Part shown: positions 1-7,634 of the stretch, in pieces
Position numbering within the stretch: position 1 is the stretch's first letter
Layout of the letters: each line of letters begins with the position of its first letter
From: Parabacteroides sp. ZJ-118
Lineage (GTDB): Bacteria > Bacteroidota > Bacteroidia > Bacteroidales > Tannerellaceae
Direction of reading: 5' to 3'
Assembly: GCF_011038785.1 (NCBI RefSeq)
Contig: NZ_JAAKDT010000011.1
Location: 1-64,000, forward strand
DNA length: 64,000 nucleotides
Position numbers and translations under genes: made by a program
Notes under the pieces: model-generated
Told to the model about the DNA's origin: nothing
What the model saw: only the letters and a program-made list of their open reading frames with translations
Database searches by the model: none

Positions 1-127
1 TTTAATGTGTGGTCGAATATCATTAAAGATACTGAAATTCAGCTACTTGACCTATTTTATTGAGCTAAACTTTGTTAACTAACTCATTTATTTTCAACGG
101 ATTGAATAAAAATTTAACGAAGTATTA
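1..127. repeat. Left arm of long inverted repeat (likely IS 5' end)
   Basis: Bases 1-127 are the reverse complement of 2330-2456 with one mismatch (base 86 against 2371). The arm is cut by the window edge, so it may extend further left. In the right arm the repeat stops just before the start of a transposase N-terminal fragment. By symmetry, a second inverted transposase copy may begin immediately left of this window. That is inference; an invertible segment is the other explanation. Confidence 0.85.
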
Positions 128-157
128 ATGATAGTATCTACATCCATAATCGTATTC

Positions 158-445
158 CTACAAGATTTCCTTTTGTGCTACTTCGATGGCCTCTCGCTTC
201 AGTCCATGGTCATCTTCATCCCCAACTGCATCAATCACCTTATCTGCAAGCCATAGCTTCAGCATCTCGTTCTCATCCTGATGCAATAGTTCTGCAAGCT
301 TGATGACTTGTTCACGCTTTGCTCGTCTGTCACCCCGTTCAATCTTGCTGAACATTGGAGTGTCAATTTCTAATGCAGCTGCTAACTGGCGTTGTAACAG
401 ACCTTGCTCGTCTCTGAGTTTTCTAATTTTGTTCCCGAATAACAT
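158..445 (-). CDS. Small XRE-family HTH transcriptional regulator
   Basis: This 95-residue protein has a Cro/CI-type helix-turn-helix over about residues 5-60, with the usual order of LGNKIRKLRDEQGL-like helix 1, QRQLAAALEID helix 2 and FSKIERGDRR recognition helix. The C-terminal third is acidic and has no recognised domain. It is probably a local repressor. It lies downstream of, and on the same strand as, the AlbA_2/RecG-like gene, separated by 167 bases that contain CGCTAT repeats which could be its operator. Both genes sit inside the 1-127/2330-2456 inverted repeat, so they travel as one cassette. The regulated target is inferred from context only. Confidence 0.8.
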   Translation of the reverse strand: MLFGNKIRKLRDEQGLLQRQLAAALEIDTPMFSKIERGDRRAKREQVIKLAELLHQDENEMLKLWLADKVIDAVGDEDDHGLKREAIEVAQKEIL

Positions 446-554
446 ATCTTTTATGTATTAAGTTTTGCATTTACTTACATTGAATTCATGATTCTGTCAT
501 CGTATTTCGATGGATTCGAACTCTTTTGACGGAACAGATAGTGTTTCTCGCCGT

Positions 555-618
555 AATTCGCTATAATTATAACGAATCCGCTATTTATTTCGCCATAAAA
601 TAGTCTTATCCGCTATAT
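555..618. promoter_or_regulatory. Cluster of CGCTAT repeats, candidate operator
   Basis: The hexamer CGCTAT occurs at 559, 579 and 611, with a near match (CGCCAT) at 591, each followed by an AT-rich stretch. The first two copies are exactly 20 bases apart, two helical turns. The cluster lies between the stop of the AlbA_2 gene and the start of the XRE gene, where an autoregulated HTH protein would bind. No protein-binding evidence is available from sequence alone. Confidence 0.35.
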
Positions 619-2304
619 TTGACATTCATACCAAGTTCTGCCCTTTGCTATTATTAAATTCTCTTCCTTCATGGCATTAAGAATATCACCTAACATACGC
701 AGTTGTTGCTCATGAGTTTTATTCTGCGGTAACACATCTCTGATATATTCATGGATGCTGTCCCTTTTCGCACCTTCATCACCTGCATTCTTAAGATATT
801 GAAGAATCATCTGACGAATTTTTTCCTTATCCAATCCTTTTGTTTTGGTATATAAAGGTAGTTGGTGCGTATTTTTAGCAACACCTAATGAGATGTTATA
901 ATTTGGAGCCTCTCCCTCTATCAATCCTCTACTCAGCAAATCTTTTGCCACATCTTCATGTATGAGTCTGCCTTTCTGTACAGCGTCAAGCGATATGCAA
1001 TCCCATAGTGAAAGGGCGTTGTTGGTTTTCAACAAGTCTGTATATCGCTTATTTATTTCGTTGCCATATATGCGTACTACGACTCTTTTCTTTGTCGCAT
1101 CAATCTCGTAATCCGGCATAGGGAAGTGTCTGCGCCGTTGCTCGTTAAACATCTTCTTGATACCTCGACTTACGGTGTCAATCATATTGAAGTCAACCAT
1201 TGCCTTGCATAGACACTCGTTGCGGAAATAACTCTGAGACTCTTCATTTCTCAATGCATTCTCCAGTGTACCGGGGATAAAAGTACCGGCATTGGAATAA
1301 TATAAGTAGCCGGGATTCTCCACAAAGTTTATACGTCGCTGTAGCGTATAGTCTTGATGTGCAATGCAATTATGGAGAGCTTCGCGTATAGTGTAGTCAT
1401 CGTATTGTTTCATAGTATCTGGGAAAAGTGTACCACCAGGCATCTCACGCAAAGTCAGGTTTTCAATCTTTGAGAGTATTTCATCCACGGTCAATATGAA
1501 CGGAACGGTAAAATGTTCGTAGTCAACCACGTCTTGATTTGCATTCCGCCGTGTCCAAGTTACCTGTGCAACCGCAGGACGTAGTTTGAAGACTGATTCA
1601 TATTTGCCTAATAAGATGATGGCAGCACGGGTAATGAGACCATTCCTCGTTAGTCCACACTTGCCGAGAAATGTCTGAACATCCCAAGCATTCACCTCTG
1701 CTACAGGAATGCGACTGTGAACCTTCTTAAACATCATACGAGCTTTTGCAATAGCAACCTCGTCAAGGTCATCAGCAGAAGCATCGAGAACTATTTCTGC
1801 CGACCAGTCTTTTGTTCCACTTATAGGTTCGTCCAGAATTACATTCATCCGTTCTGCTGTAAGCTCCACGAGAGAATCTTCAATTCTCTGCCAAGCTTTC
1901 TTGTGAGCCAACACAGGGCGGCGAGGCAGATGCTTAGGAATATGGATAATCCACACCCTCTTTTGAGTGTCATCTGTCACAAACTCTTCAATGGACAATC
2001 CTTCAGACGACAGGTATGTACACTGTTCCGTAAGTTTAAATGTTGCCGATTGTGGATTGGCAGGTTGTCCGTTGAAAGTAAGCCTTGAAATATCTGTCCC
2101 TGCAATTTCAAGGGTCTTGTCCTTTACACCTATCACAAGATGCCCTCCCTCCATGTTGGCGATTGCCGACACATAGGATATCACATCATCCTTCTCGTCC
2201 CCACAGAACGAGTTCTTCAGGTTTTTAAATTCCTTCCATTCACATCGGGTATTCTCTTGTGGATACTCGCGGAGGAGGTATTGTTGTAGTTCGAGTTCGG
2301 TCAT
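613..2304 (-). CDS. Schlafen AlbA_2 domain / RecG-like ATPase protein
   Basis: The protein is 563 residues if started at the Met of MTELELQQYL; an upstream in-frame Met at 2385 would place the start inside the inverted repeat and is less likely. Residues about 15-150 match the Schlafen AlbA_2 putative DNA-binding fold, with the E-WKEFKN and GGHLVIGVKD-type motifs. The middle contains the REALHNCIAHQDY and GYLYYSNAG signatures of the HATPase_c_4 ('ATP-dependent DNA helicase RecG C-terminal') family, and the C-terminus is winged-helix-like. Members of this family are usually regulators or defence-associated proteins. It is paired with an XRE regulator and bracketed by IS ends, which suggests a mobile accessory cassette. 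The function is not known. Confidence 0.8.
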   Translation of the reverse strand: MTELELQQYLLREYPQENTRCEWKEFKNLKNSFCGDEKDDVISYVSAIANMEGGHLVIGVKDKTLEIAGTDISRLTFNGQPANPQSATFKLTEQCTYLSSEGLSIEEFVTDDTQKRVWIIHIPKHLPRRPVLAHKKAWQRIEDSLVELTAERMNVILDEPISGTKDWSAEIVLDASADDLDEVAIAKARMMFKKVHSRIPVAEVNAWDVQTFLGKCGLTRNGLITRAAIILLGKYESVFKLRPAVAQVTWTRRNANQDVVDYEHFTVPFILTVDEILSKIENLTLREMPGGTLFPDTMKQYDDYTIREALHNCIAHQDYTLQRRINFVENPGYLYYSNAGTFIPGTLENALRNEESQSYFRNECLCKAMVDFNMIDTVSRGIKKMFNEQRRRHFPMPDYEIDATKKRVVVRIYGNEINKRYTDLLKTNNALSLWDCISLDAVQKGRLIHEDVAKDLLSRGLIEGEAPNYNISLGVAKNTHQLPLYTKTKGLDKEKIRQMILQYLKNAGDEGAKRDSIHEYIRDVLPQNKTHEQQLRMLGDILNAMKEENLIIAKGRTWYECQI

Positions 2305-2329
2305 ATATTTGTTTTTTATTATTCTTAAA

Positions 2330-2456
2330 TAATACTTCGTTAAATTTTTATTCAATCCGTTGAAAATAAACGAGTTAGTTAACAAAGTTTAGCTCAATAA
2401 AATAGGTCAAGTAGCTGAATTTCAGTATCTTTAATGATATTCGACCACACATTAAA
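2330..2456. repeat. Right arm of inverted repeat; IS 5' end with terminal repeat
   Basis: This is the partner of 1-127. Its outer 14 bases (AATACTTCGTTAAA, 2331-2344) match AATAGTCCGTTAAA at 2760-2773 at 12 of 14 positions; the latter lies just past the stop of a transposase C-terminal relic. That is what the two terminal inverted repeats of one IS family would look like. The arm ends at the start of a transposase reading frame (2460), so it reads as the 5' untranslated end of an insertion sequence. Confidence 0.7.
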
Positions 2457-2459
2457 GTG

Positions 2460-2675
2460 ATGCAGAAAACAGCACTTGACCGATATGAGGAAATCGTAAT
2501 CGAAGCCTTGAGATGTTGCTCGGCGAAGTTACGCAAAAGTTTTAAAACAGCCTTCATCCAGACGATGGTTTTGTATATGGTTTTCACGGCTCTTTCATTT
2601 AAAACTGCCTCGTCCTTTCGGAGAGGGTACTATTTTATAGCGGGCAACCCACGGGAAAGATGTGGCTTCTTGTAG
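2460..2675 (+). pseudogene. Truncated transposase, N-terminal fragment
   Basis: The frame opens with MQKTALDRYEEIVIEALR and continues CCSAKLRKSFKTAFIQTMV. This resembles the N-terminal region of DDE transposases of the IS4 superfamily common in Bacteroides. After about residue 45 the resemblance is lost and the frame stops at 2675, with no DDE catalytic region. The start lies three bases past the inverted repeat, consistent with an IS 5' end followed by its transposase. It is a relic, cut by a rearrangement. Confidence 0.6.
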
Positions 2676-2759
2676 TGGTGCTACATGGCTTCGAGTTGGA
2701 TCTAAGGGTATAGAAGTTTCCCGTCACAGGAAGCGTATATTCCTTATTTTCAAAGGAAC

Positions 2760-3075
2760 AATAGTCCGTTAAAAATATAATTATCGGCTAAGCGGCATCA
2801 GCCACAAGGCCAAAGAGTTCATTGACAAGTTTAGCATTTAAAGTTCTGTTCGGTCGCAGACCGGACCTCGCTAAAAATCGTCTGAGCATGTAAATATTGC
2901 CCATATAGGACTTTAGCAGGCCGATGGACAGCGTCGGGTAATATTCGCTTCGGATTACTTTTGCGACGTTGACCGATGCGAGCGAGGCATTGAAAGCGAA
3001 GTCGAGTTTGCGCAAGTCACGGGCCTGGCAATGGTTCAGCCCTGTAAACTGCTTGGAGTCCCGGAATACGTTATG
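2760..3075 (-). pseudogene. Transposase C-terminal relic with IS end
   Basis: On the minus strand an open frame from about 3075 to the stop at 2788 encodes FRDSKQFTGLNHCQARD, KLDFAFNASLASVNVAK and RPNRTLNAKLVNELFGLVA, the C-terminal tail typical of IS4-superfamily DDE transposases in Bacteroidetes. There is no N-terminal or DDE core. The IS terminal repeat AATAGTCCGTTAAA lies at 2760-2773, beyond the stop. The piece runs opposite to the N-terminal fragment at 2460, so the two cannot be halves of one element; they come from two insertions or from a rearrangement. Confidence 0.7.
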
Positions 3076-3091
3076 AGAAGCTTCTCATAAC
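3070..3091. repeat. 22-base perfect palindrome
   Basis: GTTATGAGAAG is followed directly by its reverse complement, CTTCTCATAAC. It sits at the edge of the transposase relic and about 130 bases before the Fic gene. A second perfect dyad, GATAAG-TAT-CTTATC, follows at 3101-3115. Either could be an operator or a remnant of mobile DNA; there is no T-run on the plus strand to suggest a terminator. Confidence 0.5.
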
Positions 3092-3132
3092 CTGTTTTAT
3101 GATAAGTATCTTATCTACCTCATCAATTGGAA

Positions 3133-3187
3133 TATCTGCATCATGATTTTACTTTGCGATGCAGATATTTTGCTTTTGATGCAGATA
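3133..3187. promoter_or_regulatory. Triple GATGCAGATA repeat upstream of fic, candidate operator
   Basis: TATCTGCATC (3133-3142) is the inverted copy of GATGCAGATA, which then occurs twice in direct orientation at 3158-3167 and 3178-3187, exactly 20 bases apart. The array ends 37 bases before the Fic start codon. Such spaced repeats are typical operators. The Fic protein carries a C-terminal winged-helix region that could bind them, but this is inference. Confidence 0.5.
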
Positions 3188-3224
3188 AAAGAAAAAAGAT
3201 GATTAACTTCGTCCTTACAAAACC

Positions 3225-4280
3225 ATGAACGTCATGCATGATTACGAATACATGGATACCCCCGGCAAACTGCTGACACCGGATATCGTCAATCTGCTCT
3301 CTGCCATACATGAATGCAAGGGCAGGCAGGAGTTGTATATCGAGGCACAAACCGATGTCCTGACTGCGCTGTTGAATATTGCAAAAGTCCAAAGCACGAA
3401 AGCGTCCAATAAGATAGAAGGCATATTCACCTCTGACGAGCGCTTGGAAGCGTTGGTGATGGAAAAAGCTGAGCCGCGAAACCGTTCGGAAGAAGAAATC
3501 GCAGGGTACAGGGAAGTGTTGGCTACGATACATGAAAGCCATGAGTATATCCCTGTCAGCACAAACAATATCCTGCAACTGCACCGTGATTTATACAGTT
3601 TCAGCGGCAGCAACAGCGGAGGCAAGTTCAAGAATTCGGATAACGTGATTGCGGAATCTGGAAAAGACGGAGCGCAGAAAGTGCGTTTTGTCCCGGTTCC
3701 GGCTTTCCAAACTGCGGAAGCGATGGAACGCCTTTGCGATAGGTTCCGGGCGGTGGCAGACAGCGGCAAATACGATGCGCTTCTGCTTGTCCCGATGTTT
3801 ATCCTTGACTTCCTTTGCATCCATCCGTTCAATGACGGCAACGGGCGCATGAGCCGTTTGCTCACGCTGCTGTTATTGTATCGGAGTGGTTATATCGTGG
3901 GGAAATACATCAGTATCGAAATGCTGGTGGAGAAGACGAAGGAAACCTATTACGAAGCCCTTCGGGAAAGCTCCGCCGGATGGCATGACAACGAAAACGA
4001 TTATGAACCGTTCGTCCGCTATTATTTGGGAATCATCTTAAAGGCGTACAAGGAGTTTCAGGAAAGAGTGGAGCACCTGCAATATCGCGGCCTATCCAAA
4101 GCCAAGAGAGTGAAAGCGGTGTTCGACAAGAAAATGGGCAGGCTCACAAAAGCCGATATTGCGGCATATTGTCCTGACATCAGCGAAACGACCATTGAAC
4201 GGACGCTGAAAGAGTTATTGGATGCCGGATATATAGAAAAGGTGGGCAAGGCAAGAGCTACGGGCTATATCAAAAAATAG
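3225..4280 (+). CDS. Fic family protein (AMP-transferase) with winged-helix C-terminus
   Basis: The protein is 351 residues. The catalytic Fic motif HPFNDGNGRMSR is intact at residues 200-211, so it should transfer AMP (or another nucleotide monophosphate) from a nucleoside triphosphate to a hydroxyl side chain of a target protein. An N-terminal inhibitory helix of the class II type is visible as SNKIEG at 61-66, matching [S/T]xxxE[G/N], so the enzyme should be self-inhibited. An N-terminal Fic_N-like region precedes it. The last 70 residues (LTKADIAAYCPDISETTIERTLKEL) look like a winged helix. No separate antitoxin gene is seen. It lies between transposase relics and a type I restriction system, a usual setting for such genes. 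Confidence 0.9.
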   Translation: MNVMHDYEYMDTPGKLLTPDIVNLLSAIHECKGRQELYIEAQTDVLTALLNIAKVQSTKASNKIEGIFTSDERLEALVMEKAEPRNRSEEEIAGYREVLATIHESHEYIPVSTNNILQLHRDLYSFSGSNSGGKFKNSDNVIAESGKDGAQKVRFVPVPAFQTAEAMERLCDRFRAVADSGKYDALLLVPMFILDFLCIHPFNDGNGRMSRLLTLLLLYRSGYIVGKYISIEMLVEKTKETYYEALRESSAGWHDNENDYEPFVRYYLGIILKAYKEFQERVEHLQYRGLSKAKRVKAVFDKKMGRLTKADIAAYCPDISETTIERTLKELLDAGYIEKVGKARATGYIKK

Positions 4281-4444
4281 CAAAAATTACCGTTCAAAAT
4301 ACAGATATTAGCGTTGTCAAGTACAATGAAGAAGACTACATCAGCCTGACGGACATGGCAAGAAGCCAACCGCAAGAGCATATTATCTTCCGTTGGCTCA
4401 GTCTGACAAATGGCTATAAGTATCGGACGTGTTTTTGCCAATAA
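4277..4444 (+). pseudogene. KilA-N domain relic
   Basis: An open frame overlapping the end of the Fic gene encodes AKITVQNTDISVVKYNEEDYISLTDMAR in effect (28 residues), which is the start of the KilA-N DNA-binding domain. It lacks an ATG (ATA stands where the Met would be) and stops after about 55 residues. In relatives the intact KilA-N gene is longer. This appears to be a deletion remnant left beside the restriction operon. Confidence 0.6.
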
Positions 4445-4468
4445 ATAGAGAATATCTCAATTTATTGC

Positions 4469-4476
4469 TATATTTG
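4469..4476 (+). promoter_or_regulatory. Bacteroidetes -7 box (TATATTTG) for the restriction operon
   Basis: TATATTTG matches the TAnnTTTG consensus 30 bases before the XRE start codon. No good TTTG -33 element is found at 19-21 bases, so the promoter may be weak or activator-dependent. Confidence 0.5.
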
Positions 4477-4505
4477 CCGTTATAAATAAGCAAAGACCAT
4501 CAGTA

Positions 4506-4712
4506 ATGGATAATAGAGACTTGAATCGCATCAAGGTCGTGCTGGTTGAGCATAAGCGCACAAACAAGTGGTTGGCAGAGCAACTGGGGAAAGACCCCGG
4601 CACTGTCAGCAAATGGTGTACGAATACTTCTCAACCGTCAATCGACATGTTTTTTAAGATAGCCGAACTTTTAGGTGTGGACTATACGGAATTGATTGTT
4701 AAACCGCAATAG
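4506..4712 (+). CDS. Small XRE HTH regulator of the restriction operon
   Basis: This 68-residue protein is almost entirely an XRE helix-turn-helix: NKWLAEQLGKDPGTVSKWCTN contains the two helices, and SIDMFFKIAELLGVDYTELI closes the fold. Its stop is 7 bases before the hsdM start, so it leads the operon. Small Cro-like proteins in this position commonly act as controller proteins that time methylase and nuclease expression after entry into a new cell. That role is inferred from position. Confidence 0.85.
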   Translation: MDNRDLNRIKVVLVEHKRTNKWLAEQLGKDPGTVSKWCTNTSQPSIDMFFKIAELLGVDYTELIVKPQ

Positions 4713-4719
4713 TAAAGCT

Positions 4720-6399
4720 ATGACAGACCAGGAACTCAAACAACTCAAAGATAACCTTTGGCACTCGGCTGATATGCTTCGCGCCAGTGCCCACCTTTCC
4801 GCCAGCAAGTACGGGCAGCCGATTCTCGGTCTGATTTTCTTGCGTTACGCCGATGTGCTTTTCAAACAGCATAAGGATAAGATTGAAGCGGAGTATAATA
4901 AGTATAAAGGCACCCGAATGGAGAAGACCTACAAAGATGTCGCCGTCGAAGAGTGTGGCTTCTTCCTACCAGAATGTGCCTATTTCGACTATCTCAACAA
5001 TGCTCCCGATGATGCCAACAAAGCCGTGCTTGTAAAAAAGGCGATGGAGGCTATCGAGAAAGAGAATCCGAGGATGGACGGTGTCCTGCCCAAAGAGGTA
5101 TATGGGCAGTTAGTTCCGGAGGAGGAACCGGAATTGCTTAGCAAAATCATTCGCACATTCAAGGATATCCCTGAAAATATAAGCATCGACATTTTCGGTG
5201 AAATATATGAATATTTCCTTGGCGAATTTGCATTGAGTGAAGGCCAAGGTGGTGGCGTTTTCTACACCCCTTCGTCTGTCGTGCAGTATATGGTGGAGGT
5301 ACTTCAACCCGTAAGCGGCGACAAAAAATTTCTCGACCCCGCCTGCGGTTCGGGCGGCATGTTCGTTCAGGCAGCCCGCTATATGCACCGGCACAATGCC
5401 ACAAACAGCGACCTGATGCGAATTCGCTGCTATGGTGTGGAGAAAGACCCCGATACCGTGAAACTCGCCAAAATGAACTTGCTGCTGAACAATGTGCGAG
5501 GCGATATTATCGAGGCAAACTCTTTCTACTCCGATCCGCACAACGAATTCGGGAATTTCGACTATGTAATGGCAAATCCGCCGTTCAATGTGGACGAGGT
5601 TGTGGTGGACAAGGTTATCGACGACCGTCGATTTAATACTTATGGCGTCCCCCGCAACAAAACCAAGTCGAGTAAAAAAGCATCCGATAAAAAGGAGACA
5701 GTCCCCAACGCCAACTATCTTTGGATTGGATTGTTTGCAACTTCGCTGAATGCCACCGGCAAGGCGGCATTGGTAATGGCGAACTCCGCCAGCGATGCAG
5801 GCGGCTCGGAGTTGGAAATCCGCAAAAAGATGATTGAGGGCGGCATTATCTCGCAGATGGTGACGCTGCCAAGCAATATGTTCTCGACAGTCACGCTACC
5901 GGCGACGCTTTGGTTCTTCAATAAGGAGCGAAAGAACAAAGATGAAATCCTGTTTATCGACGCGAGAAACATATTTACACAAGTAGACCGTGCACACCGC
6001 AAATTCAGCGATGAACAGATAAAGAATCTCGGCATTATCACCCGCCTTTACGAGGGAGACAGCGCCGCATTCTGGGCGCTTGTCGAGGAGTATCGAAACG
6101 AGGGCAAGCAGGAGCAGGTCGATTGGCTGTTGGAGCGTTGGCCCAAGGGTACTTATCGCGACATTATCGGTCTGTGCAAAGTCGCCACACTCGAAGGTGA
6201 GGACGGCATTATCGACCAAGATTATTCGCTCAATGCCGGACGTTATGTCGGTGTGGTGATTGAGGATGACGGTATGACTGCGGAAGAGTTTGCCGATACG
6301 ATGAAGGCTAACCACGCCGAACTCAAAGCCCTCAACGCCGAGGCAGAAACCCTTATGGCAGAGATAGAGAAGAATATGACGGAATTGTTTGGGGAATAA
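4720..6399 (+). CDS. hsdM: Type I restriction-modification system methyltransferase subunit M
   Basis: The product is 559 residues from the ATG of MTDQELKQL; an earlier non-ATG start at 4696 would overlap the XRE gene. An N-terminal HsdM_N helical region (residues about 5-140) precedes the N6-adenine methylase domain, with SAM-binding motif I DPACGSGG from residue 206 and the catalytic motif NPPF at 286-289. It methylates adenine in the host recognition site together with HsdS. A charged C-terminal helix (AELKALNAEAETLMAEI) fits contact with HsdS. The next gene starts 4 bases downstream. Confidence 0.95.
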   Translation: MTDQELKQLKDNLWHSADMLRASAHLSASKYGQPILGLIFLRYADVLFKQHKDKIEAEYNKYKGTRMEKTYKDVAVEECGFFLPECAYFDYLNNAPDDANKAVLVKKAMEAIEKENPRMDGVLPKEVYGQLVPEEEPELLSKIIRTFKDIPENISIDIFGEIYEYFLGEFALSEGQGGGVFYTPSSVVQYMVEVLQPVSGDKKFLDPACGSGGMFVQAARYMHRHNATNSDLMRIRCYGVEKDPDTVKLAKMNLLLNNVRGDIIEANSFYSDPHNEFGNFDYVMANPPFNVDEVVVDKVIDDRRFNTYGVPRNKTKSSKKASDKKETVPNANYLWIGLFATSLNATGKAALVMANSASDAGGSELEIRKKMIEGGIISQMVTLPSNMFSTVTLPATLWFFNKERKNKDEILFIDARNIFTQVDRAHRKFSDEQIKNLGIITRLYEGDSAAFWALVEEYRNEGKQEQVDWLLERWPKGTYRDIIGLCKVATLEGEDGIIDQDYSLNAGRYVGVVIEDDGMTAEEFADTMKANHAELKALNAEAETLMAEIEKNMTELFGE

Positions 6400-6403
6400 T
6401 AGC

Positions 6404-7615
6404 ATGGAGTATCTAATTAAACATATTGGGGATATTTGTCGAAAAGTTTGTAGTGGAGGCACTCCAACAAGTACAAATGCTTTGTATTATGAGGGAGGTA
6501 CTATTCCATGGGTAAACACAAATGAAGTAAACTTCTGCAATATATATGATACAAATAGGAAAATAACGGAGGAAGGACTTAATCATTCTGCTGCGAAATA
6601 TATTCCTGCAAATTCGATTATTGTAGCAATGTATGGTGTCACTGCGGGAAAATCAGCGATAGCAAAAATTCCTTTGACTACAAATCAAGCGTGTTGTAAT
6701 CTCATCATTGATGAAAGCCAAGCGGACTATCGTTATGTATATTATTTCTTACTGCAACAAAGTGAGAACCTGAATAGATTAGCAAACGGCGGTGCTCAAC
6801 AAAACTTAAATGCCTTTATCATTAAGAAATACAAAATAACTCTTCCTGTTCTTCCCATTCAACAGAAGATAGCCTCTATCCTATCCGCATACGATTCTTT
6901 GATAGAGAACAATACCAAGCGGATTCGTATGCTGGAACAAATGGCAGAGAATCTATACAAAGAATGGTTTGTCCGTTTCCGCTTTCCGGGACACGAGCAT
7001 ACAGAGTTTGTGGATGGTTTGCCCAAAGGGTGGAAAGTCTTGAAAATTAAAGACTGTTACAGGACTTGCTCTGGTGGCACCCCGAGCAGAGAAAAACCTG
7101 AATATTATATTAATGGCAGTATACCTTGGGTAAAAACAGGAGAGATTCAAGATTCGATAATTATTGACACGGAAGAAAAGATAACATCAGAAGCACTCAA
7201 ACATTCTTCTGCGAAATTATTGCCTCGTAACAGCCTATTAATGGCCATGTATGGAGTAAATATTGGCAAACTTGGAATATTGACAAAGCAGATGTCATGC
7301 AATCAAGCCGCATGTGCATTTCTACCCAATAACGAGAAAAAGACTTTCTACTATTTATTTTTCTATCTCAAGAGTATTAGGGAGTATCTCCTAATTATTG
7401 GATTTGGCGCGGCCCAACAAAATCTTAGTCAGTCAATAATTAATAATATACGGATTACTATACCATCAGAAATTATTTTGAACGACTTTGAACGAAACAT
7501 ATTTGTATTATACAAACAAATAGAACTTCTTCAGCGTCAATCCGCCCTCTTGGCTCGCCAGCGCGACTTGTTATTGCCTCGCTTGATGAGCGGAAAATTG
7601 GAAGTAAAAGCGTAA
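6404..7615 (+). CDS. hsdS: Type I restriction-modification specificity subunit S
   Basis: The protein has 403 residues if started at MEYLIKHIGD, just after the hsdM stop. Two target-recognition domains are visible, each opening with a CSGGTP motif (CRKVCSGGTP near residue 12 and CYRTCSGGTP near residue 220) and each followed by a conserved coiled-coil linker (QQKIASILSAYDSLIENNTKRI and the C-terminal QRQSALLARQRDLLLPRLMSG, given in part). The two halves read two half-sites of a split recognition sequence. Base composition is AT-richer than hsdM, as expected of swapped recognition domains. No recombinase or second hsdS fragment is present, so there is no sign of a shufflon here. Confidence 0.95.
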   Translation: MEYLIKHIGDICRKVCSGGTPTSTNALYYEGGTIPWVNTNEVNFCNIYDTNRKITEEGLNHSAAKYIPANSIIVAMYGVTAGKSAIAKIPLTTNQACCNLIIDESQADYRYVYYFLLQQSENLNRLANGGAQQNLNAFIIKKYKITLPVLPIQQKIASILSAYDSLIENNTKRIRMLEQMAENLYKEWFVRFRFPGHEHTEFVDGLPKGWKVLKIKDCYRTCSGGTPSREKPEYYINGSIPWVKTGEIQDSIIIDTEEKITSEALKHSSAKLLPRNSLLMAMYGVNIGKLGILTKQMSCNQAACAFLPNNEKKTFYYLFFYLKSIREYLLIIGFGAAQQNLSQSIINNIRITIPSEIILNDFERNIFVLYKQIELLQRQSALLARQRDLLLPRLMSGKLEVKA

Positions 7616-7634
7616 ATTTGAATGCTCTAAAAGA

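Noticed and set aside
5896-6462. Minus-strand 188-residue frame across the end of hsdM
   Set aside because: It is antisense to well-conserved hsdM/hsdS sequence and has no family match.
6404-7615. Phase-variable (shufflon) hsdS
   Set aside because: There is only one hsdS gene, no inverted repeats are found around its recognition domains, and no recombinase is close; xerD at 20539 is the housekeeping type.
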